From Escarpia spicata (lineage: Eukaryota > Annelida > Polychaeta > Sabellida > Siboglinidae), in NCBI GenBank assembly GCA_963995525.1, contig OZ023205.1, positions 56,323,174-56,387,173 of the forward strand: a stretch of DNA of 64,000 nucleotides, written 5' to 3'. The translations under genes were made by a program, and so were the position numbers. Shown here in pieces: positions 1 to 10,055 of this stretch (the first letter of the stretch is position 1; every line of letters starts with the position of its first letter). The notes beneath the pieces are model-generated. The model worked only from the letters and a program-made list of their open reading frames with translations, searched no databases and was not told the DNA's origin.

Positions 1-301
1 GCTATTGTAACATCATAAAACGGTTTAAAACATTGCCAAAATCAGATATTTGGAAGAGCTATGGCGATCTAAGTGAACAAGAACAACGAAAAAGTGCCGA
101 ATTGTCCGCCGCATTTACATCGTTGTTACGCTGATTTATCGAATCGAAATATGTCACGTGTTATTATAAAGCCAATTAGAAGGCTGCAAAACGGAAATAA
201 AATGTAAACAACAACAAGCTGTCACCGTGGGCATAATCACGTGGTCTAATACGCCTCGTCTGATTGGCTTAGAGATGAGCATGCGCAATGCGCTCAACAT
301 C

Positions 302-449
302 GCATATATATATAATCTTTCAATCGACGTGAAGCCATCATTATGTTGGTTCGACATCCAGTGTTTAGAAGTATTTTCCATTTTGCTGTCTTGATCTGTG
401 ATTTCCGGCTGTGATTTTCTGCTTGAAGATTGAAGGATTCGTTTTGCGG
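302..449 (+). promoter_or_regulatory. Possible TATA promoter and 5' non-coding exon
   Basis: An alternating TA run at about 305-315 is followed some 130 bases later by GCGG|gtaagt, a near-perfect metazoan splice donor at 449/450. The segment has no long open frame, so it would be a leader exon. Which gene it would serve is unknown; the next intact + strand gene is the integrase-type gene at 10056, whose first coding exon has a plausible acceptor just upstream (tttgtag ending at 10042). This link is inference only. Confidence 0.2.
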
Positions 450-1446
450 GTAAGTCGCATTTCCTTTAATTTACGTCCTTTTCTTTTGTATATTTTACCA
501 ACATTAAGCTAAATTTAATTGTTTTGATGACAGCTGTGTTTTCAGTTGCAAGTTTCACAGTCGACTCTACTAGACGTCTCTAGACTAGTTGTCATCGATC
601 TCGATTCGGCGATCTTTTACGTAGCCATGAAAACGACTACCTAAGACCGCTAAACTTCTCACCTTACATACATATAAACACACTACGTTGTCAAAAAAGT
701 ACACTTACATGCCTAAAACGATCAAAATTCATGAAGAAACTAAATCAAAACTTCTCGGCTCATCTCCGGCGGCGGCTGTGCATAAAATCGAGTTTTATTA
801 ATATACATGTTTATTAGAAAACGTAGATAGGGTTTTCGTACTTTTAATTAGTATGGCCTGGGTAAAAAATGGCTCATTTTGATTATTGTTATGCTTTTAC
901 TGATACGGAATCTGATAATGCACTTCCGGATGTGGACGATATCACCAGTAGAAGGTCTTAAGTTATGTCAAATTCCAATTCGCTGCAGTGCATGGGACAT
1001 TAAAAAGATATGGAAAAATTACAGTAACATTTTCAGGAGTGTAACACTTTTAGCGTGACATTTTAAAAATACACATTTTTAAATTGCAGTAAACAAAAAA
1101 TACCAACAGCAAACTACACAAACATAGTTTTATCAATGTAGGATTATTAGATAAACATTTGCTAGCTTTTAGAAAAAATGACATCACTTGTGACCAATAT
1201 ATATGACACTATACACATATATGCACATTGTTTACAAACAAAGAGAATTCAGCTCTTGTTGGATTCAAGGTACCATAAAACAGAACACAGTAACAATGTG
1301 TTTTCACCTGGTGTTATTGATGTTGCAAATTAGATGTACTGATTTTGTTGTACTCATTGTTCCTCATATACTTATATTTGAAACTACAGGACTGTATTCC
1401 CCCCATACTTGTCAGGAGTGTAACATTGTTGAAAACTAAGACTGCC

Positions 1447-1510
1447 AGATTTAGACACATTACTTTACAATTTCTTGTAGATTTAGACACATTGCTTTAG
1501 AATTTCTTGT
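1447..1510. repeat. 32-bp tandem duplication
   Basis: Two adjacent copies of a 32-base unit (1447-1478 and 1479-1510) beginning agatttagacacatt differ at only a few positions. No coding role is apparent. Confidence 0.8.
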
Positions 1511-1582
1511 TGATAAGTTCAGTCCTTGTACGTCCTATGTCTATTACATGAATGGGTTAAAACATGATACTATGTATTCATT

Positions 1583-1772
1583 AAGGTGGTAGCTAACATA
1601 ATAGTGTTTTTTGTGTGGAATTCTAAGGTTTTGTATTAATTATTAGACAACAGCATTATCATTGTGTATTTTTACATGAATTATCACTTTGTCATAATAA
1701 TTCAATTAATAATTAATTTTTTGCCACACAAAATTTGCAATATTTACGTGATACAATATTTTAGCTATCTAC
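1583..1772. mobile_element. MITE-like imperfect palindrome
   Basis: The left end reads gtggtagctaacataat. The right end, on the opposite strand, reads gtagatagctaaaatatt. A second inverted pair lies inside (ttttttgtgtgg against ccacacaaaat). The roughly 190-base AT-rich unit with inverted ends and no coding capacity fits a short non-autonomous DNA element, but target duplications were not resolved. Confidence 0.4.
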
Positions 1773-1902
1773 ATGATCCTACACAAATGTAATATTATAT
1801 TGTAGTCAACAAATATTGTTTGTACTGCCTGAGTAAATCAAAAGAGCATTCATTTACGTAATCTGGTTCAGTGCAATATGTTGGAAAGGAATGTATCTTA
1901 CC

Positions 1903-4900
1903 TTAGGATACCTTAGGACTGTTCTGATCGCAGGATCCTCTTGGTTCCTCAATGATCAGATCTTCTTCTTCGGGGTCTAGTATTAAGAGTTTGTGTTTTC
2001 CGGTTCCAATGTTTAATGTTAGTGGAGCTTTATAGTCGTATAATATCTCCTGGGTTGACCAGAATTTATCAAGGCGGTTTTTAAATGAGTTTATTGATTT
2101 TGCTTGTATTACTGAATCAGGTAAACTAGTCCATGGTTCAACCACTCTAAGCGGGAATGCATTTTTTCTTATGTTTAGTTTTGCTCTTTGGTTGAACGGT
2201 TTAAGGGAGTGTCCTCTGTTACTGGATCGTGATGCCACATCCTCCCACTTAGGAAGGTTTGGTGCAGATTTGTTGTCATATATGTGATGCATTATTTTAT
2301 ACACTTCAATCATATCTCCTCTTAACCTACGATATGTTAATGTGGGTAACTTAAGTAATTTTAGTCTTTCAATATATGATAAGTCCCTCATACCAGGTAG
2401 TTCTTTTGTGGCTCTTCTGTGGACATTTTCTATGGCTATTTTATGTTTCGTCTTAAATGGATACCATATTGCTATTGCATAATCTAGGTGGGATCTAACC
2501 ATAGTCTTGTATAGTGGCAAGAAAGTGTATGTATCTAAGAATTGAAAAGTTCTTCTGATTACTTTTGTCATTCTGGTTGCTTTATTAACCACTTGGTTGA
2601 TGTGATTATCAAAAGAAAGTTTTGAATCAATAATTACTCCTAAATCTTTTAGTTTGTCTGTGGTGACAAGAGCATGTTTGACATTATTTGTTGCCATAAA
2701 ATATTTACTTTCACCAATATTATTTTTCCCAATTTCCATGTGTACACATTTATCAGGATGGAATTTTAACAATCACTTGTCGCTCCATTGTTCTAGTATG
2801 CTTAAATCATGTTGAAGTACATCCTGATCATCTATATGTGTTATTGTTCTAAATATTTTTATGTCATCAGCAAATAGAAATGTATTTGAATTTGTTAGAT
2901 CTGGGAGGTCATTAATATATAGAACAAAAAGTAAGGGTCCTAGAACGGAACCCTGGGGTATCCCCGATATTACCTCTTTCCAGCTAGACTCATCTCCATT
3001 TACTGAAACTTTTTGTTTTCTATCTGTGATGAATGATTCTATCCAGTTAATCAGTTCTTCTGAAATGTTGAAGCTTTTTAATTTGCTAATTAATCTTTTG
3101 TGTGGCACGTTGTTAAAGGCTTTTTTGAAATCCATATATACATGTATATAACATCAGTGTGGTTGCCCTTATCCATTTCTTTAGTCCAGTCATCTATTAT
3201 TTTGATTAGTTGTAGAACTGTTGATCGGCCAGATATAAATCCATATTGTTTTTGACAAAATAGATTATTTACTTTCATGTAGTTTGTAATGTGATTTCTA
3301 ATAATTGTTTCCATACATTTACATACTATGCTTGTTAAACTTATTGGGCGGTAGTTACTAGCTAGTTTCTTGTTTCCATTTTTATAAATTGCTGATATTT
3401 GAGCCTCTTTCCAGTCATTGGGAATGCAGGAAGTTTTAATCGACGTTTCAAAAATTTGTTTTAAGGGTTGACAAATACTTGCTGACAACTCATTTAGTAG
3501 CCTGGCGCCTATTCCATCTGGGCCAGGCGATTTGCTTATATTAAGTTGTTTTAACATCAGTAGTATTATATTTTCAGTTAGGTTTAATTTGTCCATCGCA
3601 TGTTTATTGTTTACTTTAGGTATGGTTGGTATAGGCCCTGACTGGTCTTTGGTGAATACACTGGAGAAATAGTCAGCAAGTATATTTGCTTTTTCTTCAT
3701 CTTCATTTGTTGTTTGAGATTTTAGGTTGGTGGGGTCTATGTTCAGTTCCCCAATTCCTTGTTTGATTGTAGTTTTTGATTTATAATATTTCCAAAAGAC
3801 TTTGGGGTTTTTCTTTTGGGATGCTAGATTTCGTTCAAATTCCTTTCGGAGCTTTCTGGTTAGAGCTCGGATTTTATTTCTGCCTTTACAATACTCTAGA
3901 TATTTTTTTCCATCCCTTGTTTCCATGTATCTTGTCCATAATCTATTTTTACGTCTAATTAGTTTCCTTGTATTAGCATCCAGGAGGAAGTTTCCCTTTC
4001 TATTATTTGGAACTATTTTTTGAGGTACATACTTATCTTCTAATGAGTTTAGTACTGTTTTGAAGATTTGCCATTGACCGTTAACATTATCCTTACAGTC
4101 TTTAAATTTGTCTTCCCAGTTAATATTTGAACATTTTATTCTCATTGCATCATAGTTTGCCACATTATACAGCTTCCTTTTTTTGTGTGTAATTACTTGT
4201 TATAAAGTTGCACACTTTACTGAATTTAAGTACACAATGGTCACTTTTGCCCAGAGGGCTAAGGTACTCTAATTCTCCTACATTATCTTCGTCATTAGAT
4301 AGAATCAGATCTAACAGGTTTGTGTTATTTGTGCCTCGTCCTCTGGTGGGGTTTGACACGTGTTGAACCATGACGGTGTCTCTAAGGCATTCCATAAATT
4401 TGAAATTTAAATTGTTGGGGTTATTTGATTTGGTCGTCCAATGATTCAAATTTATTTCAGGGAGGTTGAAATCGCCAGTAATTACGATGTGAGAGTATTT
4501 ATGTTGTGATATTGATCTGATCATATTTAGAAGTTCTACATTATTTTCTTCAGATCCCCCATCACTTCTGTATATGCATCCAAAAAGAAGTTTATTTTTA
4601 TTCTTTAATTTGATTTCTATAAATAAGCATTCTTTGAAAGTTGTGACTAGGTTTATGTACTCTGCATGCAGGGAATTTAGCACGTATATTATAATACCTC
4701 TTCCTTCAGTATTTTCTAAATTTTTTGAGAATAACATGTAACCTTCTAAGGAAAATTCTGGTGTTGTTACAGAACATTTAGGGTTTGGGGGTTTTACTTC
4801 ATTAATTGCTATTATGTGGGGTTTTAGTTCTTTGATTCTTTGTTCAAATTCATTTTGTTTGTTCCTTAATTGGTCAGCATTGGTGTAAAAACACTGAATG

Positions 4901-4930
4901 CTACCTATCTCATTAAGATTATGTTTGTTT
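1903..4930 (-). pseudogene. LINE-A ORF2: endonuclease-reverse transcriptase, inactivated
   Basis: In the living family this protein nicks target DNA and reverse-transcribes the element RNA at the nick. Endonuclease part (about 4930-4190): starts around CFYTNADQLRNKQ upstream of any ATG, with conserved TGDFNLPE and GKSDH motifs. Reverse transcriptase part: [22 protein letters not shown] near 2862-2873, and the C-terminal region found in CR1-like elements (RRATKELPGMRDLSY, PLYKTMVRSHLDYA). Three lesions are visible: a frameshift at a seven-A run (T-run 4178-4184 on +) between the endonuclease and the linker; an 8-base TA-rich insertion near 3132-3150 inside the block before DFKKAF; and an in-frame TGA at 2773-2775, between EQWSDK and LLKFHPDKC, where relatives usually have tryptophan. 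Downstream of that stop the frame is open to 1903. The lesions are few, so the insertion is probably not ancient. Confidence 0.9.
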
Positions 4931-4973
4931 ACGTTCGTTTTCCCATCTGTTGTTCTAGGTGGATGTGTACTCT

Positions 4974-6040
4974 TTATTGGCTTTTCCTTATCTTTTTTAT
5001 TCTTCTTTCCCGTGATGGACCCCTCACTCTGTACAAGTATTCCCCCGACTCATCTGCTGTTTCCTGTCTCTTTGCTTCTTCATAGAGCTTTTTAGATTCT
5101 TCTATTTCTTGTTTGGTTTTGTCGTGGTCAATTTTTATATTTTTGAACTTATCATTTTCCTTGATGTGATGGAACTTTCGAAGAAGGGTGCGTTTTTTGT
5201 CAATGTGCGTTACTGTAATCAGTACTGGTCTGGGGCTGTTTGCATTTTCTTTGGCTTCCCCGAGCCGTCGGATTTCTGTGATGTCAGTGTCTGTAAAGTT
5301 AGTGTCTATTTCTGTGCAGATTTCTAGGATTTGTTCTTTGTCATGTTGTTGTCTTGTGGTTTTTAGTTGTGATGTTGTTTCTGGCAGGTTGAAAATGATT
5401 ACATTGTTTAATCTTTTTTCTCTTTCTTTTGTTTCAATGTTTTGTTCCTTTAGTCTTGTGGTTTTTAGTTGTGATGTTGTTTCTGGCAGGTTGAAAATGA
5501 TTACATTGTTTAATCTTTTTTCTCTTTCGTTTGTTTCAATGTTTTGTTCCTTTACTTGTAGTTGTACTACTTTTTTCACTTCATTTGGGTTAATGGTTAG
5601 CTTTATTTGGGCTTGTGTTAGGCTCTTTTCTTCTACCTTGGATTCTGAGATAATTTCTCTCACTCTTTTCTCGTCGACTTTGGATCCAAGTTCTTTTTCT
5701 ATTTCATTTATTCTGTCTTCCACTTTTTTTAGGAATTGCTCGCACCTCTCCTCACAGCTCTTTTCATTTTTGAGATTTTTCATTACTTTTGAGTCACAGG
5801 GTGGACAAAACCAATGTATTTGCTGTTTGTCTGTCATTAGTTGATATTCTGTATCGTTTATGTCCACACATTCAGTACAAAAATGTTTCTCGCAGAATTC
5901 GCACTCTAGCAGTTTATGGTTTGGTCCTTTGAAGTTTTTTTTACACCCTGTGCATGTCCAAACTTCATCATCAACAGTTGTCCACTGAAAATCAGTTTTA
6001 CTTTTTGTCCTTGTTTTTGTTGTTGCAGGTTGCCATGACC
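4974..6040 (-). pseudogene. LINE-A ORF1: PHD finger and RRM-like RNA-binding protein
   Basis: The open frame runs from about 6040 to the stop at 4974, larger than the 297 residues counted from its first methionine (5867). Before that methionine the frame encodes a clear PHD-type zinc finger: WTCTGC, then LECEFCEKHFCTEC, then WFCPPC, supplying the expected Cys/His ligands. After it come a charged coiled-coil-like stretch and the motif NNVIIFNLPE, which resembles the first strand of the RRM-like domain of LINE ORF1 proteins. That segment is duplicated in tandem (34 residues twice). The C-terminus is lysine/arginine-rich, fitting nucleic-acid binding. No start codon precedes the finger in frame, so the 5' end is lost or mutated. 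It is followed by ORF2 with almost no spacer. Confidence 0.8.
5352..5555 (-). repeat. 102-bp in-frame tandem duplication inside LINE-A ORF1
   Basis: The blocks 5352-5453 and 5454-5555 are almost identical, with a handful of substitutions. At 102 bases the duplication keeps the reading frame and doubles a 34-residue unit containing KRLNNVIIFNLPETTSQLKT. It could be private to this copy or fixed in the subfamily. Confidence 0.95.
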
Positions 6041-6060
6041 TACTTTAGTTTTGTATCCCT

Positions 6061-7080
6061 TATTATAATATTTATTTAGTATTTTAGAGTTGTGCAAGGG
6101 ATCAAGGCAGTGCTGGGAGAAGATGTTGAGTTGTTATAGAATGATGCCCAGGGCGACTCTGGGTTTAATGAGTTGCCTTGATGAACAAGCCAGATTAGTA
6201 TAAAGTGAAGATTTGTGCAGGATGGTTGAAGAAATGTGTTTATGTCTAACTAATTAATAATGATTATGCCTACATAATTTATAATGTTTGTCTACATAAT
6301 TGTAGTGGCTTTAACAAAGTTTGTATGTTAAGCGTTGCTTAGGGTGCTTTCTTATGTTTACTTTTAGTTGTGGCGGGAAAATTTTGAATATGAGTTGCGT
6401 TATAGTTACAATCCTAAGGGTAGAAGTTTTCTATTTATGGTATTAATAACAGTATGGGGTTTGAATTGTGCTGTGGGTTTAAGTATTTACTGAAAGAGCT
6501 TTGATTTGTTAGTTTATGATGAGATTTAGTGCCACTGGTGTTGCTACGAGAACAACAAACAACTATCAATTAGTTGTTTAATTATTAATAATAACTTGAC
6601 AAATATAATGTAAGGATTGTAACGGATTCAATGCCAATATATTATGTCATTTTGAATGCTCAATATGTCAAGACAAGTTGTCTAACTGGTTTAAAATTGT
6701 TTATGAAAGTTTCTTTTTACCAGGGATGCTTTTATAGTAGACAATAATGTTCAGTAGTGACTATTATATTGATTGTTACTTGAACAATTATCCTCTATTA
6801 CACAACTTAAGTGCTTGAACCAATAGAAATTGAATTCATTTGTGGTAGGCATATTTTATATTCACATCATTTGTACCATACTCATGCACATGGTATGTTA
6901 CATCATGGAAAATAATCACACTTAAAACATAACAAATATAATGTTACGAGTGTAATGGAATTGATGCCAATTATACTATATTGGCAGCCAATAAAAATTC
7001 GTTTGTCAAGACAAATTGTCCGACTGGTTTGGAATTTTGTTTGTAGATGTGCTATGGTGGTTAAGTGTTGTGTATGAAAT
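6061..7080. repeat. Gene-free stretch with a diverged direct repeat
   Basis: No gene seen. Segments 6600-6690 and 6932-7030 are diverged direct copies: both begin caaatataatgt, pass through atgccaat, and end with a gtcaagaca...aactggttt or cgactggttt block. They are probably two copies of an uncharacterised AT-rich repeat. Confidence 0.6.
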
Positions 7081-7281
7081 AATTAAAGGAAATAAAAACG
7101 AGGCATTAGCTAAAATCCGTTTTCCAGGTGTACACAAAGTTTAACATTGTATGTAACATTCGAGAACATAAAAAAATACAGAAAAATACATTTGTAGCAT
7201 AAATTCGATTTTAAACCCGTTTCTATAGCAATTCCCGTGGAGAGAAAAAAATTTAATGAGCTAGGCGATCACGTGGTATCT

Positions 7282-8726
7282 TAACGTCACATGACTCACA
7301 CTCGCAGCAGGCCGACCCTTTCTATGCATTCAGAGCTTGTTTACATGGATAGTTTTGGGGTCAAAACGAGCATCAGAATGAGTTATTTTGCAACATTCCG
7401 ATGTAATACAAACACTAGTCATCATAGAGGAACAATCAGTTATCTTACAGTTCCACATGAATTAAATTTTATTCAAAACAATGAATGCGAATGGGCCTAC
7501 AAGTCGACTAGGTTTCGCCGAGCTTGGGCTCGTTTTTGAATAATTATATCGGATGCAACCAACGGGAGATAATCTACACCAATAAACATACATAGCAAAC
7601 ATATATCGTATCCAGCTACAGAAAGTAACGTGTATAATCTTATAATATCACTAGAATAGCGATGTATGAAGGAGGAGTTGTACAATTTATCATAACAACT
7701 TAAATCAGTCAGCAAATTTCTGTCGGTCCTGCTAGCTCATATGGTAAAGGCGTTGGTTCCTTGGCATTTTTTTTGACACCAAACCATTGATTTTTTTAAC
7801 ACTCTTGTTTATATTTTCACCAAGTAATATAAACCAAATCATTTTTATACTATGATGCACTGTGTGTAAATATTTTTGTAGTAATTATTTATTTGCCACA
7901 AAAATGAAAATATGGTAATTATGTATAACAATGTTTCTAAATTGTATTTATCCAGACAGATCACCATTTGTTTTCACATATATAATTACAATATATTACC
8001 GTACAATATATATATACAGTTAATACATTCTATATCCATTACATTATATTTGTTTGGATAAATACAATTTTGAAACATCGTTATATAATTCCCATATTTT
8101 AATTTTTGTGGCGAATAAATAATTACTAAAAAAATAAAACAATATTTACAAACAGTGCATCATAGTAAAAAAAATTATCTGGTTTATATTACTTGGTGAA
8201 AACATAAACAAAAAAAGTTTTTATAAAATCAATGGTTTGGTGTCGGGATCGAACCGGCGTCGCCCGATTACAAAATAAATACCAAGGAACCAACGCCTTT
8301 ACCAAATGAGCTAGCAGGACCGACAGAAATTTGCTGACTTTAAGATATGATAAATTGTACAACTCCTCCTTCATACATCGATATTCTAGTGATATTATAA
8401 GATTATACACGTTACTTTCTGTAGCTGGATACGATATATGTTTGTTATGTATGTTTATTGGTGTACATTATCTCACGTTGATTGCATCCGATATAATTAT
8501 TCAAAAACGACCCCAAGCTCATTGTTTTGAATAAAATTGGATTCATGTGGAACCGTAAGATAACTGTTTGTTCCTCTATGATGACTAGTGTTTGTATTAC
8601 ATCGGAATATTGCACAATAACTCATTCTGACGCTCGTTTTGACCCCAAAACTATCCATGTAAACAAGCTCTGAATGCACGGAAAGGGTCGGCCTGATGCG
8701 ACTATGGGTCATATGTGACGTCACAT
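7282..8726. repeat. Large palindrome I (about 680-bp arms)
   Basis: The left arm (about 7282-7965) reappears inverted at about 8052-8726, with a short AT-rich centre near 7966-8051. Matching landmarks include ggccgaccctttc (7310 against 8690), a THAP-like coding remnant (7370-7470 against 8520-8620), and ctgctagctcat (7729 against 8310). Arms differ by scattered substitutions and small indels; for example, the left arm lacks the centre of the tRNA-like sequence kept in the right arm. The arms carry copies A and B of the composite repeat also seen at 9530 and 11715. Confidence 0.9.
8233..8325 (-). other. Degenerate tRNA-like sequence with A and B boxes
   Basis: Read on the - strand: an A-box-like gctagctcatttggtaaagg, then a B-box-like ggttcgatccc whose flanks can form a partly paired T-stem, ending gacaccaaacca. 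The spacing is about that of a tRNA with an extended middle. The inverted counterpart in the left arm (7727-7790, +) has lost the B box. It is probably the pol III promoter relic of a SINE-like element, not a functional tRNA: no convincing anticodon stem or full acceptor stem could be paired. Confidence 0.5.
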
Positions 8727-8763
8727 TTCGGCATCCCGAAAAGCGCGCCAAAAATATGCATAT

Positions 8764-9149
8764 TCGAAAATGTCCGGATGCACAGCATAAAATGTGGAAT
8801 TTCTAATTCATTGAATTTTTAAATTTTTTTTGATTGGTGGGCATGGAAATAGATAGCAGGATGTAATATAATATGAATTCAAGCCATATATGTTGTTATT
8901 CCCTTTAAGATGATAAATGCTGATGTTAATTTTTTTGGTTATTAAAATTATATATATATTTTTTAAATAGATGTTTTGACCCTATAAAAATAATACAATT
9001 TGAGTCTTAAAGGGAATAAAAACATATATTGCTTGAATTTATATTATATTACACCCTGCTATCTATTTCCATGTCCACCAATCCCCCCCCCCAAAAAAAA
9101 AATGAATTATAAATTCCACATTTTATGCTGTGCATCCGGACATTTTCGT
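8764..9149. repeat. Palindrome II (about 145-bp arms)
   Basis: The left arm 8764-8909 and right arm 9006-9149 are inverted copies (tcgaaaatgtccggatgcac against gtgcatccggacattttcg). A poly-C/poly-A slippage tract sits in the right arm (about 9084-9103). It abuts palindrome I directly, so two foldbacks lie side by side or one is nested in the other. Confidence 0.9.
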
Positions 9150-9194
9150 AACAAACATATTGTATCCAGTTCAATCCTAACACCAAACCATTTT

Positions 9195-9500
9195 CTTTAC
9201 ACTTTTTAGTCCTTTGGCCGAAGGTCCAAGGGACTATTGCCATCATGCTGCGTACGCCGTTAGCTGCAGTATCTCAGAAACCATTCAGCAACGTTTTCTC
9301 TAATTTTGCATAGCCATATCTTAGGGCGCTGCCACTATGCACGAGAAATCTGTATTTGATTGAATCATTTGAAGGGCTCCCTAGGGCCTCCGAGGACCCC
9401 TAAACTGGTAAAAATGTAACATTTGGCCAATTTTTTCAAAAACTGTTCAGCAACTTTTTTTCTAATTTTGCAAAGTCTTTAATATATTTTAAACCCGTGT
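9195..9500. repeat. Non-coding stretch with an internal duplicated block
   Basis: About 9274-9312 and 9436-9476 are related (tcagaaaccattcagcaac and tcaaaaactgttcagcaac, both followed by ctaattttgca). No gene is visible. Confidence 0.5.
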
Positions 9501-9529
9501 GTGATGGGATTTCCGCAGAAACTTGATAT

Positions 9530-10010
9530 TTAATGAGGTGGACGATCACATGGTATTGTAACGTCAGATGTACATTATTCTGGCAAGAGGCTGACATTTT
9601 CCATTCATTTACAGCATATTAACAGCGAAAGATGTTGAGTGAAGCGAGTGTCAGAATTAATTGTTGTGCAGTATTTATATGTAATATAAACACTACTCAT
9701 GATAGAGGAACAAGCAATTATTTTACAGTTCCTCGTGAATCAAGTTTTGTAGAAAAAATTAACCAAGTGACCTTCCAGTAGAACAAGTTAGAAGCCAACG
9801 ACAACGAACCTTTGGCTCATTTTGAGAAAAAAATTCGACCCAGGAAAAATAGTCTATCAGTAAACATACAAACAAAAACAAATAATCTATCCAGCTGTGA
9901 AAAGTAACGTTACACGATATCATAGTACTTACTATACAAATCCGGTTAATGTGTTTCTGTCAGTCCTCCGTTGCCGAGTGATTAAGCTGCGTTGATCATA
10001 GATATTGTGA
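9530..10010 (+). repeat. Composite THAP/tRNA-like repeat, copy C
   Basis: Same order of blocks as copies A, B and D: a lead block with gatcac(a/g)tggtat, a THAP-like coding segment, an AT-rich block with a 'ccagct..gaaaagtaacgt' landmark, then a ctgtcagtcc block followed by tRNA-like sequence (ccgttgccgagtgattaagc, close to a Ser/Leu-type A box, at about 9970-9990). This copy ends just upstream of the integrase-type gene and may supply its promoter; that is inference. Confidence 0.7.
9632..9781 (+). CDS. Short ORF resembling the N-terminal half of a THAP zinc finger
   Basis: A 49-codon frame from ATG 9632 to TAG 9779-9781. Its core reads NCCAVFICN, then a spacer with HDRGTSNYFTVPRE. THAP domains begin with a C-x(2-4)-C pair soon followed by a serine/tyrosine-phenylalanine and FP/VP motif, which fits, but the downstream Cys-x2-His pair and the conserved tryptophan are absent. 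It is therefore a half domain at best. The same segment appears in degraded form in copies A, B and D. It could be the first exon of a THAP-bearing transposase left behind in a non-autonomous repeat. Expression is unproven. Confidence 0.35.
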   Translation: MLSEASVRINCCAVFICNINTTHDRGTSNYFTVPRESSFVEKINQVTFQ

Positions 10011-10055
10011 GCTATATATAAGTGTTATTATTTTGTTTGTAGACTCGCTTCTACA

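Larger units (their letters stand above)
1..1580. other. Gene-poor stretch with a possible first exon
   Basis: No convincing gene is visible. Two weak hints: a TATA-like run near 305-315 followed by a possible non-coding exon ending at a consensus splice donor (gtaagt at 450-455), and a 30-codon open frame starting at ATG 869 (MAHFDYCYAFTDTESDN...), acidic at its end and stopping at 961. Neither has an identifiable continuation. The other open frames here look like chance reading of AT-rich DNA. Confidence 0.4.
1885..6060 (-). mobile_element. LINE-A: decayed CR1-like non-LTR retrotransposon
   Basis: On the - strand, in order: an ORF1 with a PHD-type zinc finger, a coiled segment and an RRM-like motif, then an ORF2 with an APE-type endonuclease and a reverse transcriptase. 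This order and the sequence style fit the CR1/L2/Jockey group. The 3' end comes directly after the ORF2 stop near 1905, where a short TAAGGTA motif is repeated. The 5' boundary is not clear; the ORF1 frame opens near 6040 without an upstream ATG. At least two frameshifts and one nonsense codon inactivate ORF2, so this copy is dead. No poly(A) tail is evident, as is usual for CR1-type elements. Confidence 0.9.

Noticed and set aside
5188..5844. 218-codon + strand frame opposite LINE-A ORF1
   Set aside because: Antisense shadow; its internal repeat is the 102-bp duplication of ORF1.
8233..8325. Functional tRNA gene on the - strand
   Set aside because: The middle is too long and irregular, the T-stem has a mismatch, and it is part of a repeated foldback.
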